DNA of 64,000 nucleotides from Megalopta genalis (Eukaryota > Arthropoda > Insecta > Hymenoptera > Halictidae): assembly GCF_051020955.1 (NCBI RefSeq), contig NC_135022.1, positions 6,258,463 to 6,322,462 on the forward strand. The letters are read 5' to 3'. Under the pieces are notes generated by a model. That model had not been told where the DNA came from and did not search any database. It was given only the letters and a program-made list of their open reading frames with translations. The stretch's first letter is position 1. Each line of letters opens with the position of its first letter. Positions 37,101 through 50,631 of this stretch are shown here, in pieces. The position numbers and the translations under genes were made by a program.

Positions 37101-38390
37101 AATGGCACTTTGCTCTTGTGATTTTTCGGTTTTTCCAATTTTCTGAAAAAACCTATCATTAGATTTTCTTCAAGACACAATATTCTTGCTTAGATAACGT
37201 TTTTACATAGGGATTAAGCATTTAGAACGAAATCAAATGTCAGAAAATGACACTTTACTCTTGTGATTTTACGGTTTTTCCAATTTTCTGAAAAAACCTA
37301 TCATCAGATTTTTCAAATACGAGAATCTTGCTTAACTAACGATTTTACATTAGAATTAGGTATTGAGTACGAAATATAATGTCAGAAAATGGCGCTTTAC
37401 TCTAGTGATTTTTCGGTTTTTTCAACTTTCTGTACAAACCACTCATTAGATTTTCTTCAAAGTACGATATTCTTGCTTAAATATCGTTTTTACATAGGGA
37501 TTAGGCATTTAGAACGAAATCTAATGACAGAAAATGGCACTTTACTCTAGTGATTTTTCGGTTTTTTCAATTATCTGAAAAAACCTATCATCAGATTTTT
37601 CAAATACGAGAATCTTGCTTAACTAACGCTTTTACATTAGAATTAGGTATTGAGTACGAAATGTAATGTCAGAAAATGGCACTTTACTCTTGTGATTTTT
37701 CTGTTTTTTTCAATTTTCTGAAAAATCCTAACATTAGATTTTCTTCAAAGTACGATATTCTTGCTTAAATAACGTTTCTACATAGGGATTAAGCATTTAG
37801 AACGAATTCTAACGTCAGAAAATTGCGCTTTACTCTAGTGATTTTTCGTTTTTTTCTAATTTCTGAAAGAATCAATCATTAGATTTTCTTCAAAGTCCGA
37901 TATTCTTGCTTAGATAACGTTTTTACATAGGGATTAAGCATTTAGAATGAAATCTAACGTCAGAAAATGGCACTTTGCTCTTGTGATTTTTCGGTTTTTC
38001 CAATTTTCTGAAAAAACCTATCATTAGATTTTCTTCAAGACACAATATTCTTGCTTAGATAACGTTTTTACATAGTGATTAAGCATTTAGAACGAAATCT
38101 AATGTCAGAAAATGACACTTTACTCTTGTGATTTTACGGTTTTTCCAATTTTCTGAAAAAACCTATCATCAGATTTTTTAAATACGAGAATCTTGCTTAA
38201 CTAACGATTTTACATTAGAATTAGGTATTGAGTACGAAATATAATGTCAGAAAATGGCGCTTTACTCTAGTGATTTTTCGGTTTTTTCAACTTTCTGTAA
38301 AAACCACGCATTAGATTTTCTTCAAAGTACGATATTCTTGCTTAAATATCGTTTTTACATAGGGATTAGGCATTTAGAACGAAATCTAAT
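31134..38390 (+). repeat. 57-monomer superblock, copy 2
   Basis: Partner of 22,905-30,161. Agreement stops at 38,390/30,161, where this copy reads AATGTCAGAAAATGACAC instead of AATGACAGAAAATGGCAC. That is the junction of the two-monomer duplication described next. The pair overlaps with the array's smaller repeats (33-, 24-, 14- and 13-monomer steps), giving a nested hierarchy. Confidence 0.9.
36626..38390 (+). repeat. 12-monomer module, copy 2 of 5
   Basis: Part of superblock copy 2. It is repeated 3,029 bp (21 monomers) further on as copy 3; the match runs from about 36,463 to 38,390 against 39,492-41,419. Confidence 0.85.
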
Positions 38391-38677
38391 GTCAGAAAAT
38401 GACACTTTACTCTTGTGATTTTACGGTTTTTCCAATTTTCTGAAAAAACCTATCATCAGATTTTTTAAATACGAGAATCTTGCTTAACTAACGATTTTAC
38501 ATTAGAATTAGGTATTGAGTACGAAATATAATGTCAGAAAATGGCGCTTTACTCTAGTGATTTTTCGGTTTTTTCAACTTTCTGTAAAAACCACGCATTA
38601 GATTTTCTTCAAAGTACGATATTCTTGCTTAAATATCGTTTTTACATAGGGATTAGGCATTTAGAACGAAATCTAAT
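38101..38677 (+). repeat. Two-monomer tandem duplication (287 bp)
   Basis: AATGTCAGAAAATGACAC at 38,101 recurs at 38,388. The 287 bases (one 145-bp plus one 142-bp monomer) appear twice in succession with no difference noticed. The equivalent positions near 25,100-25,400, 29,870-30,160, 35,210-35,510 and 41,130-41,430 have the pair only once, so the event is local and recent relative to the superblock copying. From the junction on, the text follows 33,340 onwards at offset 5,051. Confidence 0.88.
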
Positions 38678-39654
38678 GACAGAAAATGGCACTTTACTCT
38701 TGTGATTTTTCGGTTTTTTCATTTTTCTGAAAAAACCAATCATTAGATTTTCTTCAAAGTACGATATTCTTGCTTAAATATCGTTTTTACATAGGGGTTA
38801 GGCATTTAGAACGAAATCTAATGACAGAAAATGGCACTTTACTCTTGTGATTTTTCGGTTTTTTTCAATTTTCTGTAAAATCCTAACATTAGATTTTCTT
38901 CAAAGTACGATATTCTTGCTTAAATAACGTTTCTACATAGGGATTAGGCATTTAGAACGAAATCTAATGACAGAAAATGTCACTTTACTGTAGTGATTTT
39001 TCGGTTTTTTCAACTTTCTGTAAAAACCACGCATTAGATTTTCTTCAAAGTACGATATTCTTGCTTAAATATCGTTTTTACATACGGGTTATGCATTTAG
39101 AACGAAATCTAATGTCAGAAAATGGCACTTTACTCTTGTGATTTTTCGGTTTTTTCATTTTTCTGAAAAAACCTGTCATCAGATTTTTAAATACGAGAAT
39201 CTTGCTTAACTACCGATTTTACCTTAGCATTAAGTATTTAGAACGAAATGTAATGTCAGAAGATGGCGCTTTACTCTAGTGATTTTTCGGTTTTCTCAAG
39301 TTTCTGAAAAATCCTAACATTAGATTTTCTTCAAAGTACGATATTCTTGCTTAAATAACGTTTCTACATAGGGATTAAGCATTTAGAACGAATTCTAACG
39401 TCAGAAAATTGCGCTTTACTCTAGTGATTTTTCGGTTTTTTCAATTTTCTGAAAAAACCTATCATTAGATTTTCTTCAAAGTACGATATTCTTGCTTAAA
39501 TAACGTTTCTACATAGGGATTAGGCATTTAGAACGAAATCTAATGACAGAAAATGTCACTTTACTCTTGTGAATTTTCGGTTTTTTCAATTTTCTGAAAA
39601 TACCTATCATTAGATTTTCTTCAAAGTACGATATTCCTGCTTAAATAACGTTTT

Positions 39655-41432
39655 TACATAGGGATTGGGCATTTAGAACGAAATCTAATGTCAGAAAATG
39701 GCACTTTACTCTTGTGAATTTTCGGTGTTTTCAATAATCTGAAAAAACCTATCATCGGATTTTTTAAATACGAGAATCTTGCTTAACTAACGCTTTTACA
39801 TTAGAATTAGGTATTGAGTACGAAATGTAATGTCAGAAAATGGCACTTTACTCTTGTGATTTTTCTGTTTTTTTCAATTTTCTGAAAAATCCTAACATTA
39901 GATTTTCTTCAAAGTACGATATTCTTGCTTAAATAACGTTTCTACATAGGGATTAAGCATTTAGAACGAATTCTAACGTCAGAAAATTGCGCTTTACTCT
40001 AGTGATTTTTCGGTTTTTTCTAATTTCTAAAAGAATCAATCATTAGATTTTCTTCAAAGTCCGATATTCTTGCTTAGATATCGTTTTTACATAGGGGTTA
40101 AGCATTTAGAATGAAATCTAAAGTCAGAAAATGGCACTTTGCTCTTGTGATTTTTCGGTTTTTCCAATTTTCTGAAAAAACCTATCATTAGATTTTCTTC
40201 AAGACACAATATTCTTGCTTAGATAACGTTTTTACATAGGGATTAAGCATTTAGAACGAAATCAAATGTCAGAAAATGACACTTTACTCTTGTGATTTTA
40301 CGGTTTTTCCAATTTTCTGAAAAAACCTATCATCAGATTTTTCAAATACGAGAATCTTGCTTAACTAACGATTTTACATTAGAATTAGGTATTGAGTACG
40401 AAATATAATGTCAGAAAATGGCGCTTTACTCTAGTGATTTTTCGGTTTTTTCAACTTTCTGTACAAACCACTCATTAGATTTTCTTCAAAGTACGATATT
40501 CTTGCTTAAATATCGTTTTTACATAGGGATTAGGCATTTAGAACGAAATCTAATGACAGAAAATGGCACTTTACTCTAGTGATTTTTCGGTTTTTTCAAT
40601 TATCTGAAAAAACCTATCATCAGATTTTTCAAATACGAGAATCTTGCTTAACTAACGCTTTTACATTAGAATTAGGTATTGAGTACGAAATGTAATGTCA
40701 GAAAATGGCACTTTACTCTTGTGATTTTTCTGTTTTTTTCAATTTTCTGAAAAATCCTAACATTAGATTTTCTTCAAAGTACGATATTCTTGCTTAAATA
40801 ACGTTTCTACATAGGGATTAAGCATTTAGAACGAATTCTAACGTCAGAAAATTGCGCTTTACTCTAGTGATTTTTCGTTTTTTTCTAATTTCTGAAAGAA
40901 TCAATCATTAGATTTTCTTCAAAGTCCGATATTCTTGCTTAGATAACGTTTTTACATAGGGATTAAGCATTTAGAATGAAATCTAACGTCAGAAAATGGC
41001 ACTTTGCTCTTGTGATTTTTCGGTTTTTCCAATTTTCTGAAAAAACCTATCATTAGATTTTCTTCAAGACACAATATTCTTGCTTAGATAACGTTTTTAC
41101 ATAGTGATTAAGCATTTAGAACGAAATCTAATGTCAGAAAATGACACTTTACTCTTGTGATTTTACGGTTTTTCCAATTTTCTGAAAAAACCTATCATCA
41201 GATTTTTTAAATACGAGAATCTTGCTTAACTAACGATTTTACATTAGAATTAGGTATTGAGTACGAAATATAATGTCAGAAAATGGCGCTTTACTCTAGT
41301 GATTTTTCGGTTTTTTCAACTTTCTGTAAAAACCACGCATTAGATTTTCTTCAAAGTACGATATTCTTGCTTAAATATCGTTTTTACATAGGGATTAGGC
41401 ATTTAGAACGAAATCTAATGACAGAAAATGGC
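39655..41432 (+). repeat. 12-monomer module, copy 3 of 5
   Basis: It matches copy 2 at offset 3,029 and matches 50,632-52,409 at offset 10,977. It lacks the 287-bp duplication found between 38,101 and 38,677. After it the text shifts to offset 2,742 relative to 38,677 onwards, until about 41,900. Confidence 0.85.
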
Positions 41433-42066
41433 ACTTTACTCTTGTGATTTTTCGGTTTTTTCATTTTTCTGAAAAAACCAATCATTAGATTTTCTTCAAA
41501 GTACGATATTCTTGCTTAAATATCGTTTTTACATAGGGGTTAGGCATTTAGAACGAAATCTAATGACAGAAAATGGCACTTTACTCTTGTGATTTTTCGG
41601 TTTTTTTCAATTTTCTGTAAAATCCTAACATTAGATTTTCTTCAAAGTACGATATTCTTGCTTAAATAACGTTTCTACATAGGGATTAGGCATTTAGAAC
41701 GAAATCTAATGACAGAAAATGTCACTTTACTGTAGTGATTTTTCGGTTTTTTCAACTTTCTGTAAAAACCACGCATTAGATTTTCTTCAAAGTACGATAT
41801 TCTTGCTTAAATATCGTTTTTACATAGGGATTATGCATTTAGAACGAAATCTAATGTCAGAAAATGGCACTTTACTCTTGTGATTTTTCGGTTTTTTCAT
41901 TTTTCTGAAAAAACCAATCATTAGATTTTCTTCAAAGTACGATATTCTTGCTTAAATATCGTTTTTACATAGGGGTTAGGCATTTAGAACGAAATCTAAT
42001 GACAGAAAATGGCACTTTACTCTTGTGATTTTTCGGTTTTTTCAATTTTCTGAAAAAACCTATCAT

Positions 42067-44596
42067 TAGATTTTCTTCAAAGTACGATATTCTTGCTTAA
42101 ATATCGTTTTTACGTAGGGGTTAGGCATTTAGAACGAAATCTAAAGACAGAAAATGGCAGTTTACACTTGTGATTTTTCGGTTTTTTCAATTTTCTGAAA
42201 AAACCTGTCATCAGATTTTTAAATACGAGAATCTTGCTTAACTACCGATTTTACCTTAGCATTAAGTATTTAGAACGAAATATAATGTCAGAAGATGGCG
42301 CTTTACTCTAGTGATTTTTCGGTTTTCTCAAATTTCTGAAAAATCCTAACATTAGATTTTCTTCAAAGTACGATATTCTTGCTTACATAACGTTTCTACA
42401 TAGGGATTAAGCATGTAGAACGAAATGTAATGTCAGAAAATGGCACTTTGCTCTTGTGATTTTTCGGTTTTTCCAATTTTCTGAAAAAACCTATCATTAG
42501 ATTTTCTTCAAGACACAATATTCTTGCTTAGATAACGTTTTTACATAGGGATTAAGCATGTAGAACGAAATGTAATGTCAGAAAATGGCACTTTGCTCTT
42601 GTGATTTTTCGGTTTTTCCAATTTTCTGAAAAAACCTATCATTAGATTTTCTTCAAAGTACGATATTCTTTCTTAAATATCGTTTTTACATAGGGGTTAG
42701 GCATTTAGAACGAAATCTAATGACAGAAAATGGCACTTTACTCTTGTGATTTTTCGGTTTTTTCAATTTTCTGAAAAAACCTATCATTAGATTTTCTTCA
42801 AAGTACGATATTCCTGCTTAAACAGCGTTTTTACATAGGGATTGTGCATTTAGAACGAAATCTAATGTCAGAAAATGGCAGTTTACACTTGTGATTTTTC
42901 GGTTTTTTCAATTTTCTGAAAGAATCTATCATTAGATTTTCTTCAAAGTCCGATATTCTTGCTTAGATAACGTTTTTACATAGGGGTTAAGCATTTAGAA
43001 TGAAATCTAAAGTCAGAAAATGGCACTTTGCTCTTGTGATTTTTCGGTTTTTCCAATTTTCTGAAAAAACCTATCATTAGATTTTCTTCAAGACACAATA
43101 TTCTTGCTTAGATAACGTTTTTACATAGGGATTAAGCATTTAGAACGAAATCAAATGTCAGAAAATGACACTTTACTCTTGTGATTTTACGGTTTTTCCA
43201 ATTTTCTGAAAAAACCTATCATCAGATTTTTCAAATACGAGAATCTTGCTTAACTAACGATTTTACATTAGAATTAGGTATTGAGTACGAAATATAATGT
43301 CAGAAAATGGCGCTTTACTCTAGTGATTTTTCGGTTTTTTCAACTTTCTGTACAAACCACTCATTAGATTTTCTTCAAAGTACGATATTCTTGCTTAAAT
43401 ATCGTTTTTACATAGGGATTAGGCATTTAGAACGAAATCTAATGACAGAAAATGGCACTTTACTCTAGTGATTTTTCGGTTTTTTCAATTATCTGAAAAA
43501 ACCTATCATCAGATTTTTCAAATACGAGAATCTTGCATAACTAACGCTTTTACATTAGAATTAGGTATTGTGTACGAAATGTAATGTCAGAAAATGGCAC
43601 TTTACTCTTGTGATTTTTCTGTTTTTTTCAATTTTCTGAAAAATCCTAACATTAGATTTTCTTCAAAGTACGATATTCTTGCTTATATAACGTTTCTACA
43701 TAGGGATTAAGCATTTAGAACGAATTCTAACGTCAGAAAATTGCGCTTTACTCTAGTGATTTTTCGTTTTTTTCTAATTTCTGAAAGAATCAATCATTAG
43801 ATTTTCTTCAAAGTCCGATATTCTTGCTTAGATAACGTTTTTACATAGGGATTAAGCATTTAGAATGAAATCTAACGTCAGAAAATGGCACTTTGCTCTT
43901 GTGATTTTTCGGTTTTTCCAATTTTCTGAAAAAACCTATCATTAGATTTTCTTCAAGACACAATATTCTTGCTTAGATAACGTTTTTACATAGTGATTAA
44001 GCATTTAGAAAGAAATCTAATGTCAGAAAATGACACTTTACTCTTGTGATTTTACGGTTTTTCCAATTTTCTGAAAAAACCTATCATCAGATTTTTTAAA
44101 TACGAGAATCTTGCTTAACTAACGATTTTACATTAGAATTAGGTATTGAGTACGAAATATAATGTCAGAAAATGGCGCTTTACTCTAGTGATTTTTCGGT
44201 TTTTTCAACTTTCTGTAAAAACCACGCATTAGATTTTCTTCAAAGTACGATATTCTTGCTTAAATATCGTTTTTACATAGGGATTAGGCATTTAGAACGA
44301 AATCTAATGACAGAAAATGGCACTTTACTCTTGTGATTTTTCGGTTTTTTCATTTTTCTGAAAAAACCAATCATTAGATTTTCTTCAAAGTACGATATTC
44401 TTGCTTAAATATCGTTTTTACATAGGGGTTAGGCATTTAGAACGAAATCTAATGACAGAAAATGGCACTTTACTCTTGTGATTTTTCGGTTTTTTTCAAT
44501 TTTCTGTAAAATCCTAACATTAGATTTTCTTCAAAGTACGATATTCTTGCTTAAATAACGTTTCTACATAGGGATTAGGCATTTAGAACGAAATCT
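42067..44596 (+). repeat. Copy of 31,095-~34,045 with two small deletions
   Basis: The text follows 31,095 onwards at offset 10,972 to about 42,832. It then skips two monomers (290 bp) and follows at offset 10,682 to about 44,596, then skips one more monomer. Markers kept are TTCTTTCTTAAATATC (42,668), AAACAGCG, CTTGCATAAC (43,532) and AGAAAGAAATC (near 44,010). New private changes are CTTACATAACG (for CTTCCATAACG) at 42,382 and TTACGTAGGGG near 42,112. Confidence 0.78.
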
Positions 44597-46560
44597 AATG
44601 TCAGAAAATGGCACTTTACTCTTGTGATTTTTCGGTTTTTTCATTTTTCTGAAAAAACCTGTCATCAGATTTTTAAATACGAGAATCTTGCTTAACTACC
44701 GATTTTACCTTAGCATTAAGTATTTAGAACGAAATGTAATGTCAGAAGATGGCGCTTTACTCTAGTGATTTTTCGGTTTTCTCAAGTTTCTGAAAAATCC
44801 TAACATTAGATTTTCTTCAAAGTACGATATTCTTGCTTAAATAACGTTTCTACATAGGGATTAAGCATTTAGAACGAATTCTAACGTCAGAAAATTGCGC
44901 TTTACTCTAGTGATTTTTCGGTTTTTTCAATTTTCTGAAAAAACCTATCATTAGATTTTCTTCAAAGTACGATATTCTTGCTTATATATCGTTTTTACAT
45001 AGGGGTTAGGCATTTAGAACGAAATCTAATGACAGAAAATGGCACTTTACTCTTGTGATTTTTCGGTTTTTTCATTTTTCTGAAAAAACCAATCATTAGA
45101 TTTTCTTCAAAGTACGATATTCCTGCTTAAATAACGTTTTTACATAGGGATTGAGCAGTTAGGACGAAATCTAATGTCAGAAAATTGCGCTTTACTCTAG
45201 TGATTTTTCGGTTTTTTCAACTTTCTGTAAAAACCAATCATTAGATTTTCTTCAAAGTACGATATTCTTGCTTAAATGACGTTTTTACATAGGGATTATG
45301 CATTTAGAACGAAATCTAATGTCAGAAAATGGCACTTTACTCCTGTGATTTTTCGGTTTTTTCATTTTTCTGAAAAAACCTGTCATCAGATTTTTAAATA
45401 CGAGAATCTTGCTTAACTACCGATTTTACCTTAGCATTAAGTATTTAGAACGAAATATAATGTCAGAAGATGGCGCTTTACTCTAGTGATTTTTCGGTTT
45501 TCTCAAATTTCTGAAAAATCCTAACATTAGATTTTCTTCAAAGTACGATATTCTTGCTTACATAACGTTTCTACATAGGGATTAAGCATGTAGAACGAAA
45601 TGTAATGTCAGAAAATGGCACTTTGCTCTTGTGATTTTTCGGTTTTTCCAATTTTCTGAAAAAACCTATCATTAGATTTTCTTCAAGACACAATATTCTT
45701 GCTTAGATAACGTTTTTACATAGGGATTAAGCATGTAGAACGAAATGTAATTTCAGAAAATGGCACTTTGCTCTTGTGATTTTTCGGTTTTTCCAATTTT
45801 CTGAAAAAACCTATCATTAGATTTTCTTCAAAGTACGATATTCTTTCTTAAATATCGTTTTTACATAGGGGTTAGGCATTTAGAACGAAATCTAATGACA
45901 GAAAATGGCACTTTACTCTTGTGATTTTTCGGTTTTTTCAATTTTCTGAAAAAACCTATCATTAGATTTTCTTCAAAGTACGATATTCCTGCTTAAACAG
46001 CGTTTTTACATAGGGATTGTGCATTTAGAACGAAATCTAATGTCAGAAAATGGCAGTTTACACTTGTGATTTTTCGGTTTTTTCAATTTTCTGAAAGAAT
46101 CTATCATTAGATTTTCTTCAAAGTCCGATATTCTTGCTTAGATAACGTTTTTACATAGGGGTTAAGCATTTAGAATGAAATCTAAAGTCAGAAAATGGCG
46201 CTTTACTCTGGTGATTTTTCGGTTTTTTCAACTTTCTGTAAAAACCAATCTTTAGATTTTCTTCAAAGTACGATATTCTTGCTTAAATATCGTTTTTACA
46301 TAGGGGTTAGGCATTTAGAACGAAATCTAATGACAGAAAATGGCACTTTACTCTTGTGATTTTTCGGTTTTTTCAATTTTCTGAAAAAACCTATCATTAT
46401 ATTTTCTTCAAAGTACGATATTCTTGCTTAAATATCGTTTTTACATAGGGGTTAGGCATTTAGAACGAAATCTAATGACAGAAAATGGCACTTTACTCTT
46501 GTGATTTTTCGGTTTTTTCAATTTTCTGAAAAAACCTATCATTAGATTTTCTTCAAAGTA
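42661..46560 (+). repeat. 27-monomer higher-order unit, copy 1 (period 3,900)
   Basis: This is the left member of a tandem pair. TTCTTTCTTAAATATC at 42,668 recurs at 46,568, CTGTACAAACC at 43,348 recurs at 47,248, and CTTATATAACG at 43,682 recurs at 47,582. From about 44,596 the offset becomes 4,045 because copy 2 keeps one monomer (with GTCACTTTACTGTAGTG) that copy 1 lacks. CTTACATAACG (45,557/49,602), GTAATTTCAG (near 45,748/49,793) and ACTCTGGTG (46,206/50,251) follow at that offset. Confidence 0.87.
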
Positions 46561-49500
46561 CGATATTCTTTCTTAAATATCGTTTTTACATAGGGGTTAG
46601 GCATTTAGAACGAAATCTAATGACAGAAAATGGCAGTTTACACTTGTGATTTTTCGGTTTTTTCAATTTTCTGAAAAAACCTATCATTAGATTTTCTTCA
46701 AAGTACGATATTCCTGCTTAAACAGCGTTTTTACATAGGGATTGTGCATTTAGAACGAAATCTAATGTCAGAAAATGGCAGTTTACACTTGTGATTTTTC
46801 GGTTTTTTCAATTTTCTGAAAGAATCTATCATTAGATTTTCTTCAAAGTCCGATATTCTTGCTTAGATAACGTTTTTACATAGGGGTTAAGCATTTAGAA
46901 TGAAATCTAAAGTCAGAAAATGGCACTTTGCTCTTGTGATTTTTCGGTTTTTCCAATTTTCTGAAAAAACCTATCATTAGATTTTCTTCAAGACACAATA
47001 TTCTTGCTTAGATAACGTTTTTACATAGGGATTAAGCATTTAGAACGAAATCAAATGTCAGAAAATGACACTTTACTCTTGTGATTTTACGGTTTTTCCA
47101 ATTTTCTGAAAAAACCTATCATCAGATTTTTCAAATACGAGAATCTTGCTTAACTAACGATTTTACATTAGAATTAGGTATTGAGTACGAAATATAATGT
47201 CAGAAAATGGCGCTTTACTCTAGTGATTTTTCGGTTTTTTCAACTTTCTGTACAAACCACTCATTAGATTTTCTTCAAAGTACGATATTCTTGCTTAAAT
47301 ATCGTTTTTACATAGGGATTAGGCATTTAGAACGAAATCTAATGACAGAAAATGGCACTTTACTCTAGTGATTTTTCGGTTTTTTCAATTATCTGAAAAA
47401 ACCTATCATCAGATTTTTCAAATACGAGAATCTTGCATAACTAACGCTTTTACATTAGAATTAGGTATTGTGTACGAAATGTAATGTCAGAAAATGGCAC
47501 TTTACTCTTGTGATTTTTCTGTTTTTTTCAATTTTCTGAAAAATCCTAACATTAGATTTTCTTCAAAGTACGATATTCTTGCTTATATAACGTTTCTACA
47601 TAGGGATTAAGCATTTAGAACGAATTCTAACGTCAGAAAATTGCGCTTTACTCTAGTGATTTTTCGTTTTTTTCTAATTTCTGAAAGAATCAATCATTAG
47701 ATTTTCTTCAAAGTCCGATATTCTTGCTTAGATAACGTTTTTACATAGGGATTAAGCATTTAGAATGAAATCTAACGTCAGAAAATGGCACTTTGCTCTT
47801 GTGATTTTTCGGTTTTTCCAATTTTCTGAAAAAACCTATCATTAGATTTTCTTCAAGACACAATATTCTTGCTTAGATAACGTTTTTACATAGTGATTAA
47901 GCATTTAGAAAGAAATCTAATGTCAGAAAATGACACTTTACTCTTGTGATTTTACGGTTTTTCCAATTTTCTGAAAAAACCTATCATCAGATTTTTTAAA
48001 TACGAGAATCTTGCTTAACTAACGATTTTACATTAGAATTAGGTATTGAGTACGAAATATAATGTCAGAAAATGGCGCTTTACTCTAGTGATTTTTCGGT
48101 TTTTTCAACTTTCTGTAAAAACCACGCATTAGATTTTCTTCAAAGTACGATATTCTTGCTTAAATATCGTTTTTACATAGGGATTAGGCACTTAGAACGA
48201 AATCTAATGACAGAAAATGGCACTTTACTCTTGTGATTTTTCGGTTTTTTCATTTTTCTGAAAAAACCAATCATTAGATTTTCTTCAAAGTACGATATTC
48301 TTGCTTAAATATCGTTTTTACATAGGGGTTAGGCATTTAGAACGAAATCTAATGACAGAAAATGGCACTTTACTCTTGTGATTTTTCGGTTTTTTTCAAT
48401 TTTCTGTAAAATCCTAACATTAGATTTTCTTCAAAGTACGATATTCTTGCTTAAATAACGTTTCTACATAGGGATTAGGCATTTAGAACGAAATCTAATG
48501 ACAGAAAATGTCACTTTACTGTAGTGATTTTTCGGTTTTTTCAACTTTCTGTAAAAACCACGCATTAGATTTTCTTCAAAGTACGATATTCTTGCTTAAA
48601 TATCGTTTTTACATACGGGTTATGCATTTAGAACGAAATCTAATGTCAGAAAATGGCACTTTACTCTTGTGATTTTTCGGTTTTTTCATTTTTCTGAAAA
48701 AACCTGTCATCAGATTTTTAAATACGAGAATCTTGCTTAACTACCGATTTTACCTTAGCATTAAGTATTTAGAACGAAATGTAATGTCAGAAGATGGCGC
48801 TTTACTCTAGTGATTTTTCGGTTTTCTCAAGTTTCTGAAAAATCCTAACATTAGATTTTCTTCAAAGTACGATATTCTTGCTTAAATAACGTTTCTACAT
48901 AGGGATTAAGCATTTAGAACGAATTCTAACGTCAGAAAATTGCGCTTTACTCTAGTGATTTTTCGGTTTTTTCAATTTTCTGAAAAAACCTATCATTAGA
49001 TTTTCTTCAAAGTACGATATTCTTGCTTAAATATCGTTTTTACATAGGGGTTAGGCATTTAGAACGAAATCTAATGACAGAAAATGGCACTTTACTCTTG
49101 TGATTTTTCGGTTTTTTCATTTTTCTGAAAAAACCAATCATTAGATTTTCTTCAAAGTACGATATTCCTGCTTAAATAACGTTTTTACATAGGGATTGAG
49201 CAGTTAGGACGAAATCTAATGTCAGAAAATTGCGCTTTACTCTAGTGATTTTTCGGTTTTTTCAACTTTCTGTAAAAACCAATCATTAGATTTTCTTCAA
49301 AGTACGATATTCTTGCTTAAATGACGTTTTTACATAGGGATTATGCATTTAGAACGAAATCTAATGTCAGAAAATGGCACTTTACTCCTGTGATTTTTCG
49401 GTTTTTTCATTTTTCTGAAAAAACCTGTCATCAGATTTTTAAATACGAGAATCTTGCTTAACTACCGATTTTACCTTAGCATTAAGTATTTAGAACGAAA

Positions 49501-50520
49501 TATAATGTCAGAAGATGGCGCTTTACTCTAGTGATTTTTCGGTTTTCTCAAATTTCTGAAAAATCCTAACATTAGATTTTCTTCAAAGTACGATATTCTT
49601 GCTTACATAACGTTTCTACATAGGGATTAAGCATGTAGAACGAAATGTAATGTCAGAAAATGGCACTTTGCTCTTGTGATTTTTCGGTTTTTCCAATTTT
49701 CTGAAAAAACCTATCATTAGATTTTCTTCAAGACACAATATTCTTGCTTAGATAACGTTTTTACATAGGGATTAAGCATGTAGAACGAAATGTAATTTCA
49801 GAAAATGGCACTTTGCTCTTGTGATTTTTCGGTTTTTCCAATTTTCTGAAAAAACCTATCATTAGATTTTCTTCAAAGTACGATATTCTTTCTTAAATAT
49901 CGTTTTTACATAGGGGTTAGGCATTTAGAACGAAATCTAATGACAGAAAATGGCACTTTACTCTTGTGATTTTTCGGTTTTTTCAATTTTCTGAAAAAAC
50001 CTATCATTAGATTTTCTTCAATGTACGATATTCCTGCTTAAACAGTGTTTTTACATAGGGATTGTGCATTTAGAACGAAATCTAATGTCAGAAAATGGCA
50101 GTTTACACTTGTGATTTTTCGGTTTTTTCAATTTTCTGAAAGAATCTATCATTAGATTTTCTTCAAAGTCCGATATTCTTGCTTAGATAACGTTTTTACA
50201 TAGGGGTTAAGCATTTAGAATGAAATCTAAAGTCAGAAAATGGCGCTTTACTCTGGTGATTTTTCGGTTTTTTCAACTTTCTGTAAAAACCAATCTTTAG
50301 ATTTTCTTCAAAGTACGATATTCTTGCTTAAATATCGTTTTTACATAGGGGTTAGGCATTTAGAACGAAATCTAATGACAGAAAATGGCACTTTACTCTT
50401 GTGATTTTTCGGTTTTTTCAATTTTCTGAAAAAACCTATCATTATATTTTCTTCATAGTACGATATTCTTGCTTAAATATCGTTTTTACATAGGGGTTAG
50501 GCATTTAGAACGAAAACTAA
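46561..50520 (+). repeat. 28-monomer higher-order unit, copy 2
   Basis: Right-hand copy of the 3.9-4.05-kb unit. It ends near 50,520, where GAAAACTAATGTCAG replaces GAAATCTAATGACAG. Private differences are few: GGCACTTAG for GGCATTTAG near 48,190, CAATGTACG near 50,020, AAACAGTG for AAACAGCG near 50,042, and CATAGTACG near 50,456. Confidence 0.87.
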
Positions 50521-50631
50521 TGTCAGAAAATGGCGCTTTACTCTAGTGATTTTTCGGTTTTTTCAACTTTCTGTAAAAACCACGCATTAGATTTTCTTCA
50601 AAGTACGATATTCTTGCTTAAATATCGTTTT

